From Diphasiastrum complanatum (lineage: Eukaryota; Streptophyta; Lycopodiopsida; Lycopodiales; Lycopodiaceae), in assembly GCA_029204225.1 (NCBI GenBank), contig CM055097.1, forward strand, positions 73,153,716 to 73,217,715: a stretch of 64,000 bases of DNA, written 5' to 3'. Both the position numbers and the translations under genes were made by a program. The notes beneath the pieces were generated by a model that was not told where the DNA came from, did not search any database, and was given only the letters and a program-made list of their open reading frames with translations. Shown one piece after another: positions 32,716-45,063 of this stretch; the first letter of the stretch is position 1, and every line of letters begins with the position of its first letter.

Positions 32716-33439
32716 GACTGCCGCTCAGGTGTAGGGAGATGGAGAGAGCAGGGAGAGACTGCTTGAGCGTAGATCCATGAGCAGCGAGCACCATAGCGAG
32801 AGAGCGATCAAACTGTGGTTTGTTGACATTGGCATAAGCTCGCCACAGGGAACGATCAAACCGGCACCAGCTACCATGAGTAATGCGTACTAGCAAGCCT
32901 AAGAAGGAACTTCCCTAATTTTAAGGACAAAATTTGAATAAGGAGAAAAAATGACATGCCCACATATTGGACTAATCTTGAATTATATATCTCATAAGGA
33001 GGTTAGTAGGCCCATCTCAACCCATAAGTTAATTATGATTATGAGGGGTTCCTATGAACTCCAAAGAAAGGTTTCTTCTAGATTTAAGACCACAAAACGT
33101 GAAGTTGGCTTGCATGCAAATTTACTTTTAAAATTTACTCATTTTTTTCTAGAAGTAAATGAATTCCAAAAAACTTCAAGTACATGAATGGAAAATAAAA
33201 AGACTAACAACAATTCATTCACATCAAGCATCCACATGATACATGATGAGAGATCAAGATGAGGACCCCGAAAGAAGAATCTTTACTTATGCAAGACCAA
33301 TTGGCAAAATCCAATTACAGATACATCAATGGAGTGTTCTCACACACTTTATGAGAAATGGCAATCCTTAAAAAGTGAACAAAATGATATGGGAATCAAA
33401 AGACAACTTTTTCTTGATCCAAGTTTAAAAATCTCAAAA
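32716..33439. other. No gene recognised
   Basis: Short frames without similarity. It lies between the germin-like pseudogene and the left end of E4; an E4 3' LTR is expected near here but not identified. Confidence 0.5.
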
Positions 33440-34924
33440 CTAGACTTTTAGAACAAAGAAACTAGTCACATAATCATAAGCATCATACTCTAGCTTTTTT
33501 CTTGAACTTTGAGATCCAAAAAATTCAATGAAGCAAGATAGCATATCAAGCAAAGGAAGAGAAGCATATATGAATGTGTTGTGGTAGATACAACATGAAA
33601 GATGCCCCTCTTTGCCATGTATGGTGAGCCATAAAGACTCGGCCATGCTTCTTGAAGATCTTCTTGAAATCATATGAAGAAGAGACTCCTCCTCACACCT
33701 CGGCCCCATCATAACTTGAATACCTTCAAAAGAGTTAACTTTCGATGCTTCTTGAGAAGCCTTGATCTCGGCCACTTCCAAGATTGAATCTTCATGCAAT
33801 ATGACATCTCTATTCACAATCACTTTTGAAATAGAGAGTGTAAAGACACTCAAGGCCTCCTTGATGGATGAGTATCCAATCATGATCCATGAGCTTGGAT
33901 CATCCTTCCTCCTTGTTTCCAAGAATATGTGCAAAGCAAGCACTACCAAGTTCACTAAGGTGATCAACCTTAGGCTTCATCTTGAATAAAACTTCATATG
34001 GTGCTATTCCTTCAAGAGCTCCAATACTCCTCAAAGCTTTGATCTTCAATGAGAATTGCTTCTCAACATATGCTTTGAATAATAAGGAATAATCATACAC
34101 CATAATACTTGAAGAGAGAAGATATGTGCATCTTGTGTGATCTCCTCCTCTGAAATATTGGACATATAAGAAACATCAAGAGAGTTTGCACTCTCGCTTG
34201 GATCCAATTTGTAAATGCCTTCAATCTTGATCCATATGCAAGGATCTCACCATCCTTCTTGATCACACAATTGTCAATATTGAAATTGACATCAAAGCCA
34301 CTATCATGAAGTTGGCCAACACTTAAGATGTTCTTTGTAAGCTTTGGGACAAAAAGAACATTGTTGAGAAAGAGATCTTTGGAAGATGCAAGCTTCAAGG
34401 GAATAATCCCTACTCCTTCAATATTGCACTCATGCTTACTTGCAATGTATATGGTCTTCTTGACTCCATCATAAGGAATAATAGATGAAAAAGAGTGCTT
34501 GGAGCCACACATATGTGAAGATGCTCCACTATCAATATACCATGAGTCATCCTTGTTGAAGGTGGAAGAGGAGAGGCTTGATGCCATAAGAGAGCCTTCT
34601 CCATCACTTGCAATATAGTCTTCTTTCTCATTGGTGATGTTGGATTGATTGAGTTGATTCTTCTTCTTGAAGCAATTGGTGGCATAATGGCCTTTCTTGC
34701 CACAATAAAAGCACTTGATCTTCTTCTTCTTGAGATTTGAAGTAGAAGCGTGAGAGATATCCTCCTCCTTCCCATCTTGGTCTTTAGCTTTGTCATTAGA
34801 GAAGTGATGGTGTTGCTTCTTACTCCGCTCTTTGTGCTTAGCAAATAGAACTTTTCCATCACCATGATTGAGTGATAGCTTGTCCATCCTCAAGAGTTTG
34901 TACTCTTGTCTTGATTCTTCAGAA
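33440..34924 (-). pseudogene. Copia element E4: gag C-terminus, protease, damaged integrase
   Basis: Minus-strand reading from 34924: gag tail (EESRQEYKLLRMDKLSLNHG), CCHC knuckle C-FYC-GKKGHYATNC, protease WYIDSGASSHMCGS with the catalytic Asp kept, the LTKNILSVGQLHDSGFDV region, then a frameshift near 34200. Integrase follows in pieces: VEKQFSLKIKALRS joins straight to GIAPYEVLFKMKPKVDHLSE, so the core around the second Asp and the Glu is deleted. The linker LETRRKDDPSS...IMIGYSSIKEA reaches 33440 with more frameshifts. RT and RNase H are missing. It is in the same family as E2. The gag N-terminus appears as an inverted block at 34925-35439. Confidence 0.85.
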
Positions 34925-35439
34925 AAAGTGAGAGATTGTCTACTTCCAATTATTCAATATGGAAGTTGAGGATGGAGTCCATCTTGATACTCCAAGATGT
35001 GATGGACATTGTACTTGGGATTGAGGAGGAGCCTCAAGTCCTTGAAGTACAAAAATACAAGAAGAGAGCTAGGATGGGTCTCCACTACATTAAGATGAAT
35101 GTCTCTAATGAGATATTGAGGGAGATTGGTGATTGTTCTACATCCAAGGAAGCTTGGGATTGTCTCAAGTCTATCTATGAGGATAAGAACACCTCTACGC
35201 TCCTCACTTTTAGAAATCAAATCTTCCAAAGTAGTCAAAAGAGTGATGAGAGTGCATCTAATTATGTTTTGAGAGTCAAGGATATTCATAGGGAGCTTGC
35301 ATGTATTAGTGACTCAATCAATCAAAGTGAGCTAGTCCAAGTCATTCTCAATGGCTTGAGAGATGAATATGACAACCTTGTCCAATCCTATGCCATTAAG
35401 GAGGAGCTACCAAGTTTGGAGGCTCTCCAAAGTGTGCAC
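34925..35439 (+). pseudogene. Inverted block: gag N-terminal half, probably belonging to E4
   Basis: UBN2-type gag from TSNYSIWKLRMESILILQDV to EELPSLEALQSV. It is on the plus strand although the gag tail next to it is on the minus strand. Flipping this block would place ALQSV next to TFSEESRQEYKLL of E4, a good gag continuation. Both borders carry the word AAAGTG. In its present state it runs in frame into an RNase H tail, making a 216-codon ORF (34936-35586). Confidence 0.75.
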
Positions 35440-35677
35440 TTTGTGCGTGAGAAGCTACAATCTGAAGATATAAGTATTGTACACTGTTCTACGTTGTTAC
35501 AAGTTGCTGATATATTTACGAAAGCTTTAAGTAAAGAAAAGTTTGAGACTTTTAGAGCCAAACTTGGCTTAGATCTGGTTATGTAAAAAGCCTTTACTTG
35601 TAATACTATCATGGAGGTACGTTCCATGAATAGAGTAAACTCTAAAATAAAGAGAGACGTTGATCATTGAGGGAGAG

Positions 35678-35924
35678 AGTTAAAATAGCAATGATCGACT
35701 TATACAGTGCTTTCCTATTTCGACGGCACCACGTGTGCTTAGTTCTAGAATTATTGGGCCGTCTTTCTTTTACGAGCCCTTTGAGTGCTTTTAAGTAACT
35801 TTATCTTTGTACTTACTGATCAGTTCAATATACAGTTTGAGGTGAGCTATTCGGTTGTCTTGTCTTGTTGCACTTGATCCTGAGGTGATTGATCCGGTCG
35901 GGTGTTCAAACTGTTTTCTTAATT
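35678..35924 (+). repeat. 3' LTR of E5 (about 245 bp, inverted relative to the element)
   Basis: It matches 42335-42586 at roughly 90% by eye when the strand is flipped. Ends are AGTTAAAATA...TTTTCTTAA rather than canonical TG...CA. The purine run GAGGGAGAG just before it is a fair polypurine tract. Confidence 0.8.
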
Positions 35925-36304
35925 GTCCAATCATGATTGGGCATTGTGGTAGCTCAAGGATCTATTAGTATCATTGTACTTCTCATTTAGATCTAATTGA
36001 TTCTGAGATTCAGTAGATTTTGTGAGTAATTGGTTTTCTAGCTTTCTCTCTCTACCCGAGAGTTCATGATGATCTTCTCTCTCTACCCGAGGAGAGCAGC
36101 TTGTTTTTACTTAGATTATTTTTGGAACACTTCCCACATGTGTGAGTGAGAGTTGGAAGTGATTGAATGCATGTAGTAGTGTGTTTTTGCCATAGAATCA
36201 AAGATAGATCTTGAATCTCAATCTAGTCTTGATCTTGGTGCATCAACACACCTTAGGAGATCACAAGTACATGTTGTGGACAGTCCACATGTGTGAAATC
36301 AACA

Positions 36305-36316
36305 TGGTATCAAAGC
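36305..36316 (+). other. Primer-binding site, tRNA-iMet type
   Basis: TGGTATCAAAGC directly after an LTR ending ...AACA; one mismatch from TGGTATCAGAGC. It marks a second Copia 5' end inside the rearranged block. Confidence 0.8.
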
Positions 36317-37068
36317 CTACCTAAGGTTACCATGCATTTTGATCCATTTGAGTGAAAACTTTTCATCAATCTTGAGCTAAAAACTGTCAAGATCCATTTT
36401 CCTAGCTATCTAGTTCAATTTTGGATCAAAAGAGATCAATAGGGCATTGATTGGGTCTAACCTAGTACTGTACGGAATCAGGTGCTTAGACACATGTGAG
36501 GAACATCCAATTTCAGTTTGGGAGCATGTTTGATCCAAAAATCTTGCTAGATAGCTTGCTTTAAAGCTATTTTTGTCTAGTTTCTGATGCAATCAGTTTC
36601 ATTCCATTTGGTTGAGCCAATCAAAAGCTATAAGCTTTTGAAGAGGGTTAGGTAGGGCACCTAGACTTGGGTGGACACATTTGGTTTGGTCAAGAGATTG
36701 CATGTTTGATCCAAAATCACAGTTGAATGCTTACCAATCTCATCTATATGTGATCTAGGCACTGTTTTGAGATCTTAGCCATTTTGTTTCATGCAATATC
36801 ATTGTATTTGAGTCAAATTTGGTTTCTTAGTGTATTTCACATGTGCTAAGAGTGTTTGATCCTAACTTTTCCCATACTCCATCATTTGATGTGAAGTAGA
36901 TCTAGTTTTGGAGAGATTGAGATAGCTAGTGAGAATCATCTCACAGTTTGTTGCAAGATCTTGCATAGGAGACGGTAGCACACCATTATTGGATCCTATA
37001 GTGAGAGAGAAGCAACATTTTTTGTTCCTCACTTTTATTTATCTCCACTTTACATGACTTCAATGAGT

Positions 37069-40000
37069 TCATACTTGATATTTTACCTCAATATGTTTTG
37101 TCCTTGCATGAAAGACATGATTCTTAGCCAATTGTATTCCACTTTGACTCACAGAAATAACAGTAGGATTTACTTGCTTCATGCCAATCTCACATAACAA
37201 CTTACGTAGCCAAACAGCTTCCTGAGTAGCAGAACTTAACTCTTTATATTCGGCTCCTGTAGAAGAAAGAGAAATAGTATCTTGCTTCTTGCTAGACCAT
37301 GAAAAACAACCGCTACCAAAATTGAAGGCATAACCTGTTGTTGACTTTCTATCATCTATACTTCTTGCCCAATCAGCGTCAACATAAGCCTGCAACTTAG
37401 GTAAAACACTTTGTATTTTGTAGATTAGGCCAAGGTTAGGTGTACCTTTCACATACCTCAAAATCCTTTTTGCAGCTTTCCAATGGTCCATAGTGGGTGA
37501 TGACATGAATTGGCTAATAAAACTTACAACATAGCAGATATCAGGACGTGTAGTCGTAAGATATATCAAACTCCCAACTAGCTGACGAAATAGAGTAGCG
37601 TCAACATGTGCACTATCATCTATGTGAAATAATTTCTTGCCAGCTTCGCAAGGGGTGATGGAAGTTTTGCACTCTGTCATGTGAAATCTCTCCAATATCT
37701 CGCCCACATACTTGTTTTGACATAACTTGATATCACTGCCAGTTTGACATACTTCGACACCCAAGAAATAGTGCATAAGATCTAAATCTATCATCTCAAA
37801 CTGCTTGCATAAGTTGGCTTTGATAGAACGAGTGAGGATCTCATCATTGCCCGTGATAATGATATCATCAACGTAAAGTACAATCAAGGTAGTGCTATCT
37901 TCGTTTATAAGAACATAAAGATTTGGATCTGAATTTGTTCTTACAAACCCATGAGAAAGAAAGTAATTGTCAATGCATCCATACCATGTGCATGGCGCTT
38001 GCTTAAGGCCATTAAGTGCTTTTCGTAGAGATATTAAGGCCATTAAGTGCTTTTCGTAGAGATACATACCTTCTGTTCTTGTCCTTTTGCCATGAAGCCC
38101 TACGGTTGGACCATGTAAACTTCTTCCTCTTAGTCACCATTCAAAAATGCGGACTTCACATCCATTTGATGGATCTTCCACCCAAAATGAGATGCTAGGT
38201 CAATGATAAGGCATAGCGTAGTCCACTTAGCCACTGGAGCAAATGTCTCTTCATAGTCAATTCCTTTATTTTGCTCATAATCCTTCACTACTAGGCGTGC
38301 CTTATGCTTTGCTATCGTGCCATCCACATGAAACTTTGTTCTAAACACCCATTTGTTGTCAATGGATTTCTTCCCAAGTGGTAGATCAACCAACTCCCAT
38401 GTATCATGCTTGTGGATGGATTCTATCTCCTCTTCCATTGCCCTTTGCCACTCTTTGTGATCTTTTGCCTCATCAAAGGTTGATGGCTCTCGACACTTCA
38501 AAATGTCACTCATTAGGGCATAGTTCACATGATAACGATCGGGAGACTTCCTTTCTCGCGTGGATCTTCTCACTTCTCCTTGTGTACTAGATCCTGGTTG
38601 ATTTAGCTTTGCGTCCTTCATGATCTTCTCATACCATTTTGGTATCTTAGATTCAGGTAATACACTACGTGGAGAGTATGTATTCAAAAGAGTGTCCAAG
38701 TAATGTCTCTTACTTCCAACCGGTTTCTCTTTTATTGCTCCTATTGGCAAGTACCTCCCCCTAGGCTCTTGAATAGGTGGTGTCCTTTCATACTCGCCCT
38801 CTCAATATCATCTTCACGTGCATCATCTTGTGGAGCATCTTCTTCATCTTTTTCTTCCAAAATTGTGGGAAGTCTTTTGATGCTTTCACCGTTTGCATGG
38901 TCTTCATCTTCATACCTATGCATCTCATCAAAGATCACATCTTTACTTATGTGAATCTTGTTCATTACAGGATCAAAACACATGTACGCCTTCATCCTCT
39001 CGTCATAACCGATGAAGATACACTTGATTGCTTTGGCATCAAGTTTCTTTCGCTCTTCCTTTGGCACATGTAGATAGGCCTTACATCCAATGACACAAAA
39101 CTTGTTGATTTTTGGCTTTATTCCTGTAAATGCTTCTTTGGGAGTCACATTTGGAACCGCAACTGTAGGACTCATGTTTTGCAAGAACATTGTCGCACTG
39201 CACGCTTCCAACCAAAGTGAATCGATCGAGCCCATTTGCCTCATCATGGAGCGTGCACTCTCCATAATAGTCCTGTTTTTCCTTTCAGCTACACCATTAC
39301 TATGCGGCGTGTGTGACTGTGATGCCGTGTTCCTTGCAAAAGTCCTCAAAATCATCAGATTTGTATTTGCCCCCTCTATCAAATCTTAGCACTTTGATGC
39401 GTGCATCCAGTTGGTTCTCTACCAAAGTCTTGAACTCCTTGAAGCGAGCAAAAGCATCAGATTTTTTCTTCAAAAAATAAATACATGTCCTCCTAGAGTA
39501 ATCATCTATGAAAGTCATAAAATAATAAAGTCATGGTCTTCATTGGGCCGCACAGGTCGCTGTGAATAAATTCCAGCGGTTTCTTAGCTCTTGCAGCTCC
39601 ACCTTTCTTGAATGTCTCCCTGTGATGCTTTCCCATGACGCATCCTTCACATACTGCATGATGATCATCCTACAATGCCGGTAACCCTATTACCATCTTC
39701 ATCTTTGCCATCAATCTCAAGCTCCCCTAGTTAAAATGACCAAGTCTTCTGTGCCACAACTCAGATTGAGATGCTGTTGAGATAGCCAAACCATATTCTC
39801 CTGGTTTTGCAGCATCCAATTTATAAAGGCCACAGTTACTATCTCTATAACCTTTCGCCACCACTTTGTGATTGTGGTTCATATCCCTCATAAGACATCC
39901 ATCCTTGACAAATTCAACCTTAAGATGTTGATTAGCCATTACTCCAACAGAAAGCAAATTAGGGATAAAGCACATTAGGGATGTTCTTGATTTTACCATC

Positions 40001-41074
40001 AAGAAATTGCACAAGTACATTGCCCACACCCTGTATTTGGCATTCCTCCCCATTGGCTTGAGTGACCTTATGCCCATTATGGATTGGTGAGAATTTCTCA
40101 AACCAATCACGTTTCCCGGTCATATGCCTTGTGGCACCTGAATCGATGAACCATCTGGCACCATCATCAATCTGGGATGCCAATGTTGATGAGAAAACAC
40201 TCGTCTGATCATCTTCGGCAATGTTGCCTTGTTGCGTCACTTTTCTCGTCTTTATGTCCGCTTTCTTCTTGTAACACTCGCGTTCCCAATGACCCGGTTT
40301 GTGACAATAGTAACATTTGCCTTTCTTCTTCTTTTTTCCTTTTGATGACGACTCTCCCTCGTCATCATCATCCTTAGATTTCTTGGAAATCCTCTTCCAT
40401 CCTTTCTGCTTGCCTTTAGCAAGCAAGGCTTGATCCTCCTATGGGGTTTGTCTTGACTTCACCACTTCGCGACGCTGCTCTTCCTGCAACATGATTTCGT
40501 GGAAGTCTTCAAAAGTAGGCAATCTCTCCCTCGAAGCAATGCCGCTCACAAACATCTGTAGCCCTTCCAAGACACCGCTCATTATGGTATGTACCAATTC
40601 AACGTCTCCCTAATTGGTTCTCCAATTCAACGTCTGCCTAATTGGTTCTCCAATTGCCACAAGTTGATCTCTCAGCTCCTTTATCCTGGTGAAGAAAGAT
40701 CCCACGAATTCACTTTCTTCCATCCTTACTGCGTTCAATCTTGACTTCAAGAACATGGCCCGATCTGGATTTCAAGTTTGAAATTGCATTATAAGAGCTT
40801 CCCAAGCTCCCCTAGCCGTCGTGGCATCACTTACATGAGTGATCACATGGTCTTTCACTGATATATTGATCAAGGACAATGCTCTCTGCGCCTTTTTATC
40901 AAAGGCCCTCATATCACCTGGAGTGGTATTTGGCCGAACTTCAATACCTGCTACGATCTCCCATAGCTCTTTCTCCATCAAAATGCTCTTCATTTTGAAT
41001 TTTCAGATGTTGTAGTTAGAAGCCCCATCAAGTTTGTTTGCATCGCCCAAAATTGCCTCATTGATGTTTGCCAT
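37069..41074 (-). pseudogene. Copia element E5 gag-pol, nearly full length, broken by stops and frameshifts
   Basis: The gag start MANINEAILGDANKLDGASN at 41074 is followed within 30 codons by a TGA replacing the Trp of the usual N-Y-x-x-W. Gag continues as MKSILMEKELWEIVAGIEVR. Knuckle C-YYC-HKPGHWEREC, protease WFIDSGATRHMTG (about 40110). Frameshift near 39970. The HRRLGHFN box ends in a stop (39727). Integrase has the first Asp (HSDLCGP, near 39555), the second Asp (FDRGGKYKS) and Glu (NGVAERKNRT), in different frames. RT runs from 38450 with DVKSAFLNGD, broken by a 31-bp tandem duplication at 38003-38064, then LYVDDIIITG. RNase H ends abruptly at HIEVKYQ; its tail is at 35440 in the opposite orientation. 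All domains are recognisable, none is in one frame. Confidence 0.9.
38003..38064. repeat. 31-bp tandem duplication inside the E5 RT
   Basis: The unit TTAAGGCCATTAAGTGCTTT... starts at 38003 and 38034. Its length is not a multiple of three, so it breaks the RT frame. On the minus strand it duplicates the ALNGLK-coding segment. Confidence 0.95.
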
Positions 41075-42322
41075 TTCCAAATTGCTTGAAACTCCACCTG
41101 TAGGCTATAAAGTGTATGCCGAAGCCAACCGTGATGTCAGAAATAAAAAATAATGACATGCAATTTTTGGCTTACCAGGCCACCCGCCGCTCTTTCACCA
41201 AATTGGAAGCCAAACTGGCGTTGCTTTCCGAAATGCTTCTCGTCACCAACTCCTGGCTCCCTGCTTAATGGAATGGTGAAATCACTTCTGGCGCACTTTG
41301 AACACTTTCTTCATGGCAATCAATCTATTTTGGTGTACCGTACTTGTGGGTACAGTCAGGGTGTCCTTCGTTTGGAGGCTATAGCCTTTCGTTTGGCCAA
41401 AATAGGCTAAAGGAGGTGAAAATAAGGGCAATTTGGGTTTTTAAACTGTTTCTTTAGTGTGAAGAAAGTTCACCTTTCAAAAAACTTGGGACCCAACAAT
41501 TTTTCACTTAGAAAATTTTAATGAAAAGAAGGGTGCCTTTGCCCTTCAATTCTTCAGAACCCTTTCAAAGCCTATCTAAGGGTGATCCTCCATCCTGTGG
41601 CCCACATTTCTCCCTGAGAACTCCATCTTGGCCATTGATTTTATTGGAGGCTTATCTGATGGTTGCTAACAGTCTCGAAGGTAGCTCTTCCAAATGCTAA
41701 ACACCTCCACGCACTACGGCTTCTCTCCGATTCACCACACGTGAGCCTCCATGTGACCTCTCCTCTCTCCACGTGACCTCTCCTCTCTCCACGGCTATGG
41801 AGCTGACAAAGGGTTTTGGAAAAAAAACACGTCCAACTTTTCAAGCTTTCCTCCAGCTCTCCATGGCAGTTAGCGGCTGTCTACAGCTTGATCACTCCTG
41901 CTAAAATGCCTCTCTTCAAGCTTTTACAACACTGAAAGACCTTGTAAATGGAGAAAGATCTTCAATTTTTCCTTCTGAAATCCCAGCCATGAAAGAAGAA
42001 AGACTTCTTGAGCTATGCTTAGGTTTTCTCTGAGCCACTTTTTGCAGCCTTCTACTGCACTCAGGTCGCCATGCAGTCAGCCATCACCTGCTTCAAACTC
42101 TTCAATTGGCTTCAAATTGAATCCACAGTAGGCAACCTTTCTACGGAGTTCTATGCTTCCGTTTAGCTTCTCGTTTCAGCCGACAATCCCCTGCTCTGAA
42201 TCTTCTTACAGTTTCGAGCTATTCCACGAATCTCCACAGACTCGGTTTTGTGCTTCCTAGCCAACAAACCGTTGTGAATTTGCAGCTCTCTGTTCTTGTC
42301 CAGTGATTCTAGCCACCAAAGG

Positions 42323-42334
42323 GCTCTGATACCA
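42323..42334 (-). other. Primer-binding site of E5
   Basis: Minus strand TGGTATCAGAGC, a perfect initiator Met-tRNA site, just inside the 5' LTR. About 1.25 kb of leader separates it from gag at 41074. Confidence 0.92.
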
Positions 42335-42586
42335 CGTTAAGAAAACAGTTTAGACACCCGACCAAATCAATCACCTCAGCACAACATCAAGTGCAACAAG
42401 ACAAGACAACCGAATAGCTCACCTCAAACTGTATATTCAACTGATCAGTAAGCGCAAAGATAAAGTTGCTTAAAAGCACTCAAAGGGCTCGTAAAAGAAA
42501 GACGACCCAATAATTCTAGAACTAAGCACACGTAGTGCCGTCGAAATAAGAAAGCACTATATAAGTTGATCATTGTTATTTTAACT
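42335..42586 (-). repeat. 5' LTR of E5 (about 250 bp)
   Basis: Element-orientation ends AGTTAAAATA...TTTTCTTAACG, next to the primer-binding site. It matches the inverted copy at 35678-35924. Canonical TG...CA termini are not seen at either copy. Confidence 0.85.
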
Positions 42587-43244
42587 TGGACCACACTTTT
42601 GCCACCTCTTAATCCTATTGGACCATTGATCCATTCACCTCTAAATTATATTGGACCATTTTCAAGCATATCTCAAATTCTATTGGACCACTCATGGTTC
42701 CACCTCTAAATCCTATTGGACCTCTTAAACTTCATCAAACAAAAGCATTACACTTGTCTACACTCTAATTGGCTCGAGTTTGGCATCCTACTCTATTTTG
42801 ACTCAATAGTGGCATTACAATTGAAATGGATAATTTGCCATCTATGCCAAATTTGACCCTATCAACATCCTACACCTAGATGCTTGATACAAAAAACATG
42901 AGACCCTTATATCTAACATTTTTAACTTCATTCACAATTCTCCACACGTGGGAATATCCTCCACACATGTGAGATTCACTTACAAACTTCTTTCATAAAA
43001 ATACCAAGCTAGATTTTTGCCAATTTCTCACAATAATGATGAACATAATTGGTGACCTTAGATAGACACTATATTGCTCAGGAATGAATTTCAAATCTCT
43101 TACACCCTCTTGAGCACACATCCATATATAAATATAAAGAACCTCAAAGTGTATAACATTCAAGAATAGAAAAGAACTTGATTGAATGGTGGAACTTCCA
43201 TTCTTTATCTTCAAAGTGGTTCATCTATGTAGCAAGTGGTTCTA

Positions 43245-43245
<1 letters not shown>
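42587..43245. other. Non-coding, repeated TATTGGACCA words
   Basis: Several words of the type CCTATTGGACC recur between 42620 and 42725, and CACATGTG words occur near 42965. This resembles LTR-type sequence (E1's LTR has a similar CCAATAGGATT word), but no boundary can be set. Confidence 0.4.
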
Positions 43246-43336
<91 letters not shown>

Positions 43337-43639
43337 CCGCAAAATCCATAGATGATCCATGTAGCAAACTATATGGTGACTTCGTGAGGCTGATTTCACC
43401 CGCAAAATATGCTTCCTCCAGTTTCTACTTGTCCTCTTTGCACTCTATTTTATCTCCATATCTAACTTCTTTGGTTACATTTGTTTAGGAAATGGCCAAT
43501 CTTGCCACAATATAAGCACTTGACGTTCATTGATTTCCCAAAGTCTAACTCGCTTTAGCACACGAGGCCTAGTGAACATAGCTCCCTTGGCTATGGTGAT
43601 GAAATAAAATTCATATGCCTTTTCTTCTCAATTATGCAA

Positions 43640-43679
<40 letters not shown>

Positions 43680-43987
43680 CCGCAAAATCCATAGATGATC
43701 CATGTAGCAAACTATATGGTGACTTCGTGAGGCTGATTTCACCCGCAAAATATGCTTCCTCCAGTTTCTACTTGTCCTCTTTGCACTCTATTTTATCTCC
43801 ATATCTAACTTCTTTGGTTACATTTGTTTAGGAAATGGCCAATCTTGCCACAATATAAGCACTTGACGTTCATTGATTTCCCAAAGTCTAACTCGCTTTA
43901 GCACACGAGGCCTAGTGAACATAGCTCCCTTGGCTATGGTGATGAAATAAAATTCATATGCCTTTTCTTCTCAATTATGCAACACTA
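43246..43987. repeat. (TA)n runs and an identical 310-bp tandem duplication carrying a Copia zinc knuckle
   Basis: (TA)n at 43246-43334 is followed by a 310-bp unit (43334-43644), (TA)n at 43643-43677, and the same unit again (43677-43987), period 343 bp. The two units look identical base for base. On the minus strand each encodes KSMNVKCLYCGKIGHFLNKC, a Copia gag CCHC knuckle, soon followed by a stop. Confidence 0.95.
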
Positions 43988-45063
43988 ATCTTCCTTGTCT
44001 TTTTCTTTTAGAATTTTTTAGTTATGTGGTTTCCATTTTTATGCAACGATTTGTAACATCAAATAGTGGTAGTATTCTTATGGAATAGCCAAAAACAACA
44101 TCGATTCGACAAACTATATTTGTGATAGATTAAATAAAATAAATTAGACCAAATCACATTTTTTTCACCTAGACTGGTAGTCAGTTATCAATATATTTGC
44201 GAAAAGAATTTAGCATGCAAAATATTTTAAACTTGCAAGTGTAATGAAATCTCATACATTGTCTCAAAATATCCAAACTGTAACTAAAATACTTTCAAAA
44301 TATTTCACCAACTGTATGGTCCTATCTCTACAGCCAGTCCTTAGACCACCCTTTCTTCTTTGAATATCAATTTAAGTTAGATTGATAGCTTGACATCCAT
44401 TTCATAGGTACATATGAATATTAATAGTATACTTAATTTTTCTTTTTACCTTTTCAAATATTAATCTCGGGTGGTATTGAGCATTCTAAGATCCATTGGT
44501 TAATTCTAATAGTGGTGAGTAATAAGGATTTGACAATTGATGTTTCATAATATACATATGCTTCTCGATAATTGTAGGGTATCAGAACAAAATTCAAGGA
44601 CCTTCTATACCCTTGTTAATAATTGCAAGATAAGAACTCAAGTATTCTCACAACAATCGTCAACAAATCAACTCAAATTTGGCCCTTCAAATGACAACAT
44701 TCAAGAGAGAGTAAAAAATTAAAAAAACAATGATTGTAATTAAAATTTATTTAACAAAATTTAAACAAAACTCATTTTAATGCTCAAACTCACTAAAGAG
44801 AAAAAAAGACACCTCATTTTTTTTTAAACAAATCATCACAATATTTATGGGTATCCAACAAAGCTAAAAATAGATGATAATTTATAAACTGTATACATGC
44901 TGGTTGCAAGGGAGAAAGAGTAAAGGGCAAAAAACAACTTTTTCCTTGTCTCATCTGGCCGTCATCGTGAAGAAAGATCATACGAGCCTACCCACCCTTC
45001 ATCTTCGTTCTTCGTTCTTCATTCCCTTTTCTACTTTTGACTCTCCATTCTTCACTTTGTGTA
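43988..45063. other. Non-coding, upstream flank of the SWIB gene
   Basis: AT-rich without recognised genes. Near 44990-45060 it becomes pyrimidine-rich (CTTCGTTCTTCGTTCTTC), as expected for the promoter or 5' UTR of the following gene. Confidence 0.5.

Larger units (their letters stand above)
35440..37074 (+). other. Inverted block: RNase H tail and 3' LTR of E5, then an LTR end, PBS and leader of E4
   Basis: In order: 35440-35586, RNase H tail (HFVREKLQSEDISIVHCSTL ... ADIFTKALSKEKF) to a stop; 35678-35924, an LTR copy matching the E5 5' LTR but on the opposite strand; from about 35925, another LTR ending AATCAACA at 36304; 36305-36316, primer-binding site TGGTATCAAAGC; a ~740-bp leader; and a gag-like start MTSMSSY at 37054, breaking at 37074. 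Flipping the block would join the RNase H tail to the truncated pol of E5 (..HARTKHIEVKYQ at 37079) and present the leader to the flipped gag block. Two adjacent in-place inversions, or an assembly error, explain this. Confidence 0.7.

Noticed and set aside
32708-32896. 62-codon minus-strand frame after the germin-like pseudogene
   Set aside because: No similarity and no start context; probably flanking debris.
43211-43405. Ile-Tyr repeat ORFs
   Set aside because: Translation of the (TA)n microsatellite.
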